Source: Chitinophaga silvisoli (GTDB lineage Bacteria > Bacteroidota > Bacteroidia > Chitinophagales > Chitinophagaceae). From it: DNA of 64,000 nt. The notes under the pieces are model-generated. The model made no database searches. It saw only the letters and a program-made list of their open reading frames with translations, and had not been told where the DNA came from. Made by a program: the position numbers and the translations under genes. The stretch is from assembly GCF_003412465.1 (NCBI RefSeq), contig NZ_QTJV01000020.1, positions 32,359-96,358 on the forward strand, given 5' to 3'. Below are positions 61,221 to 64,000 of this stretch, piece after piece (the stretch's first letter is position 1; each line of letters begins with the position of its first letter).

Positions 61221-64000
61221 ATGCGACAATTATTGCAAAAATATACCGGTATCTTTAGCATGCTACTATTATTGCTGGCCACAGCAATAGATAGCCATGC
61301 CCAGTCAGTCACCGTTCTCCGGCAGACACTGGATAGCAACAAGATTGCCGTAAATGATAGCATTGTGGTGACAGATGCCGCCTATTTTGACGGAACTAAA
61401 CTATCAAAGCTCGAAACACCTTATAGTGTAAAGAACGTCATTACATTAAAGATCAATGAATACTCAAAACTTTACCTTCCTTCGGAGTTTACAGCTTCTG
61501 TGAAGGTGAAGATTACCTATACCAAACCAGACACTTTAACCGATACAATTTCCCAGACCCTGACCATTAACTACAAATCTACCGACGCTTATACCAGCAG
61601 GTCCAGTTTTGTTTTCAGCAATGCGCACAAGGTAAAGGTCGAAGTATTGGGTGTAAATATTATAGCTGAGAAGGATATACTTCCTGCATTGACACTGGAA
61701 AATGAGATGTATGTTCGCCCTGTATATAAATTGTACTGTACGGATGCTGTCGACAGTGTCTCAGATAATGGTGCTAAGTTGGTGGATACCAGTGATGAGC
61801 TAACGGTACAATGGTCAGCAGTGGAAGGAGCAGATGCTTATGATCTGGAATGGACGCATATTGATTCTACCGCATTATTCAGATATGGTACTCCACTGGA
61901 TACAGAGGCCATATTCCGGAACAACGCTACCCGCGTGACCATTTCATGTCCAAACTATAATATACCACTCATGTTCGACGAGCCCGGTATTATATTTTAC
62001 AGGGTAAGAGCTGTGCAGGAAAGATCCAATTATGTGAGAATGGAAACTGTATGGAGCTCCAAATACAGGGCTGGATTAGGCAAATATGGTTATAGCGGAC
62101 ACGAACGCTCTCTCAACTGGCAATCTGAAATTCGCTTTGCAGAAGACGGAAAACGTAAGGTAGTAGTCAATTATTATGATGGTACCTTACATAGCCGTCA
62201 GACGGTTACCAAAGATAATAGTACCAATACGGTTATCGTAGCAGAGACAATGTATGATTACCAGGGTCGCCCTGCTATCCAGGTAATGCCAGCACCTACA
62301 TTAAGTAATGCGGTCAAATATTTCAGGAGTTTTAATAACGCTGTAAATGGCGCTGAGTATGACAAGAACCAATATGATACCCTGGCTAGCGCCGGTGACT
62401 ATCTGACCGGTGGTGCAGCAGCGATGTCTTCTTTATCAGGTGCGAATCAATATTATTCCGCAAACAATCCTGAGAGCAATCAGGGCATGAACCGTTATCT
62501 TCCAAACTCAAATGGGTATGCATTTACCCAGACCGAGTATACACAGGATAATACAGGTAGGATCAGCAGACAGAGTGGGGTAGGCGACGTATTTAAACTG
62601 GGTAGCAATCATGAAACACGTTATCAGTACGGCAGCCCAAGCCAGGAGGAACTGGATTTATTATTTGGTACGGATGTCGGAGATAAAACACACTATTTTA
62701 AAAATTCCGTAAAAGATGCAAATGGCCAGGTGGCAATAACGTATGTTGACATGCATGGCCGCACAATTGCTACAGCGCTGGCAGGAAGTCCGGATAGTGC
62801 AAATCTCTCGGCATTGCCGGGTGTTACACCGCTGACTTACCTGGATACATTGTCACGTCTGGGTAGTAATCAACTCAAAGACCTGTCACTTGAAATAGTT
62901 GAGAGCAAGGTAGTATCTGTTGATGCTACTTATACTTTCCGCTACAAGTTGAATACACCTTCTGTAAAGATGCCGGATTGTAATGGTACCATCGTTAACT
63001 ATCCTGTAAGATACGACCTGTATATTACTATCACGGACGATGCAAATAACCAGCGTTTACCTGGTAAAAAAGCCTATGAAAGGGTATTCCGTAACTATAC
63101 AGCAGGTACAGATCCTACTGCAAATTCAACAGTACAAAATATTGATGTAGCTGATTCATTGGCCTTGACTTCGGGATCTTACCTGATCACGAAACGTCTT
63201 GTGGTGAACAGTGATGCACTCGCTTATTACCGGGACAATATTTACATGGCAAAATCGCTGTGTAAAACACTGGATGACTTTATCAATGATCAAAGAGCAT
63301 TACAGCTTACAACAGAATGTTTACCATCCTGCCAGGCATGTTTTGCAAGTATTGGTAGCTGGGATAACTTCCGGGCTAACTATATGAGTGTAGGCCAGAT
63401 CCAGGATACTGCCGCCAGCCGGGGTGCTGCATGGGCAGCTTATGAAGCAGCCATCGATGCATGTAACGCGCTATGCGATAGTACAGCCCAGACTACAAAT
63501 GTATTGAAGCAGATGTTGCTGGATGTGACAGCACCGTCAGGACAATATGCAACACCGGAAGATAGTGCGAATATTTTCTCTATCTTTTATAGTGATGCTA
63601 ATGTTAAATTACCTCCATACCAGGATACCCTGATTGTATATTTGGATGAGAATGGCAAAAAGGATACAGTCTATGATGAACAGGCAGGAGCATGGGTGAT
63701 TCCTCAAAAACTGACTGCCACACAATTTGGCCGTAAGTTTAAAGCTTCCTGGGCAAATGCGTTATTGAAGTATCACCCTGAATATTGTAAATACCTGACT
63801 TATATTAAGTATAAGTCAAGTTATGATTGGGATGATAAGTTTTCAAAAATAGATACCTATGCTGATGCCGTAGCAGCGGGATACCTGAACCCATTGGGAG
63901 ATTCCAGTACCGGTAATTTTACCATCGTTTCCGCTAATGTCGATCCGATTAAATACACCAGTATTAAGGATGGTTTGAATAGCCGGATGCAGAACTACAT
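61221..64000 (+). CDS. Rhs/YD-repeat-like giant surface protein, cut by window end
   Basis: Starts four bases after the previous stop; the frame is open for all 926 visible codons. A signal peptide (MRQLLQKYTGIFSMLLLLLATAIDSHAQ) is followed by beta-sandwich modules (about 30-160), an Fn3-like module (TVQWSAVEGADAYDLEW; about 195-280), and the YD-repeat-type core HERSLNWQSEIRFAEDGKRKVVVNYYDGTLHSRQTVTKDNSTNTVIVAETMYDYQGRPAIQVMPAPT. A Cys-rich stretch (CLPSCQACFASIG) and helical segments lie in the last 300 codons seen. The remainder, including any Rhs core and C-terminal effector, lies beyond the window. Confidence 0.8.
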   Translation, partial: MRQLLQKYTGIFSMLLLLLATAIDSHAQSVTVLRQTLDSNKIAVNDSIVVTDAAYFDGTKLSKLETPYSVKNVITLKINEYSKLYLPSEFTASVKVKITYTKPDTLTDTISQTLTINYKSTDAYTSRSSFVFSNAHKVKVEVLGVNIIAEKDILPALTLENEMYVRPVYKLYCTDAVDSVSDNGAKLVDTSDELTVQWSAVEGADAYDLEWTHIDSTALFRYGTPLDTEAIFRNNATRVTISCPNYNIPLMFDEPGIIFYRVRAVQERSNYVRMETVWSSKYRAGLGKYGYSGHERSLNWQSEIRFAEDGKRKVVVNYYDGTLHSRQTVTKDNSTNTVIVAETMYDYQGRPAIQVMPAPTLSNAVKYFRSFNNAVNGAEYDKNQYDTLASAGDYLTGGAAAMSSLSGANQYYSANNPESNQGMNRYLPNSNGYAFTQTEYTQDNTGRISRQSGVGDVFKLGSNHETRYQYGSPSQEELDLLFGTDVGDKTHYFKNSVKDANGQVAITYVDMHGRTIATALAGSPDSANLSALPGVTPLTYLDTLSRLGSNQLKDLSLEIVESKVVSVDATYTFRYKLNTPSVKMPDCNGTIVNYPVRYDLYITITDDANNQRLPGKKAYERVFRNYTAGTDPTANSTVQNIDVADSLALTSGSYLITKRLVVNSDALAYYRDNIYMAKSLCKTLDDFINDQRALQLTTECLPSCQACFASIGSWDNFRANYMSVGQIQDTAASRGAAWAAYEAAIDACNALCDSTAQTTNVLKQMLLDVTAPSGQYATPEDSANIFSIFYSDANVKLPPYQDTLIVYLDENGKKDTVYDEQAGAWVIPQKLTATQFGRKFKASWANALLKYHPEYCKYLTYIKYKSSYDWDDKFSKIDTYADAVAAGYLNPLGDSSTGNFTIVSANVDPIKYTSIKDGLNSRMQNY

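Noticed and set aside
1..64000. CRISPR arrays, insertion sequences, tRNA and rRNA genes
   Set aside because: Looked for in every intergenic gap; the short tandem arrays have no spacers of CRISPR type, no transposase or terminal repeats are seen, and no cloverleaf could be drawn.

Overview
The window is a chromosomal segment of a Bacteroidota bacterium, most likely a Chitinophaga-like member of the Chitinophagaceae. Evidence: TonB receptors and MG2/plug proteins, lipoproteins with a Cys-Lys/Ser-Lys-Asp-rich start typical of surface export in this phylum, DUF4397, DUF2911 and DUF1080 proteins, LytS/LytTR regulators, TAnnTTTG-type promoter elements, almost no Shine-Dalgarno sequences, and the characteristic Rhs-like giant surface proteins with DUF5977 repeats. 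There is no sign of a mobile element, prophage, CRISPR array, rRNA or tRNA.

Layout. 1-4.8 kb: a 3'-truncated sphingolipid-desaturase-like gene, an unrecognised 395-residue protein, a class 3 lipase and a 5'(3')-deoxyribonucleotidase. 4.8-15.1 kb: an MG2/TonB-plug protein, an HI0933-type flavoprotein, the folK-deoxynucleoside kinase pair, sppA, an orphan ABC-2 permease, two tandem SRPBCC proteins and a DUF2911 protein. 15.1-21.1 kb: a TonB receptor preceded on the same strand by a two-component system, then an ABC1-kinase/TetR pair. 21.2-28.7 kb: a tightly overlapping five-gene minus-strand operon that looks like a MoxR-vWA-beta-propeller (bpX) ternary system: a small helical protein, a MoxR AAA+ ATPase, a small accessory domain, a vWA plus propeller protein with an apparently degenerate MIDAS, and an 880-residue protein with a TPR-like middle and a C-terminal propeller. 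28.8-36 kb: DUF1080 protein, LytS/LytTR pair, two tandem paralogous lipoproteins, a DUF4397 lipoprotein, and an RsbQ-like hydrolase coupled to a GAF/PAS protein that has no phosphatase domain. 36-48.2 kb: a large secreted esterase/peptidase-like hydrolase, a divergent lipid kinase/App1 phosphatase pair, a DUF481 outer membrane protein, DEAD-box helicase, GNAT, a SUFU-domain protein, two unknown proteins, an SDR and an AraC regulator preceded by tandem operator-like dyads.

48.6-64 kb is one plus-strand operon: an outer membrane protein, a predicted periplasmic Fn3-like protein, a small exported protein, then three consecutive pieces of an Rhs-like giant surface apparatus (2281, 535 and more than 926 residues). 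The last gene runs off the window, so any C-terminal toxin and immunity gene would lie downstream.

Intergenic DNA carries several short, unrelated tandem arrays (18 bp x 6, 16 bp x 3, 22 bp x 2, about 55 bp x 2), dyads and direct-repeat clusters that the genes do not explain. Most terminators are near-symmetric A-stem-T hairpins able to serve both strands. All family calls come from reading the sequence by eye; no database search was run.
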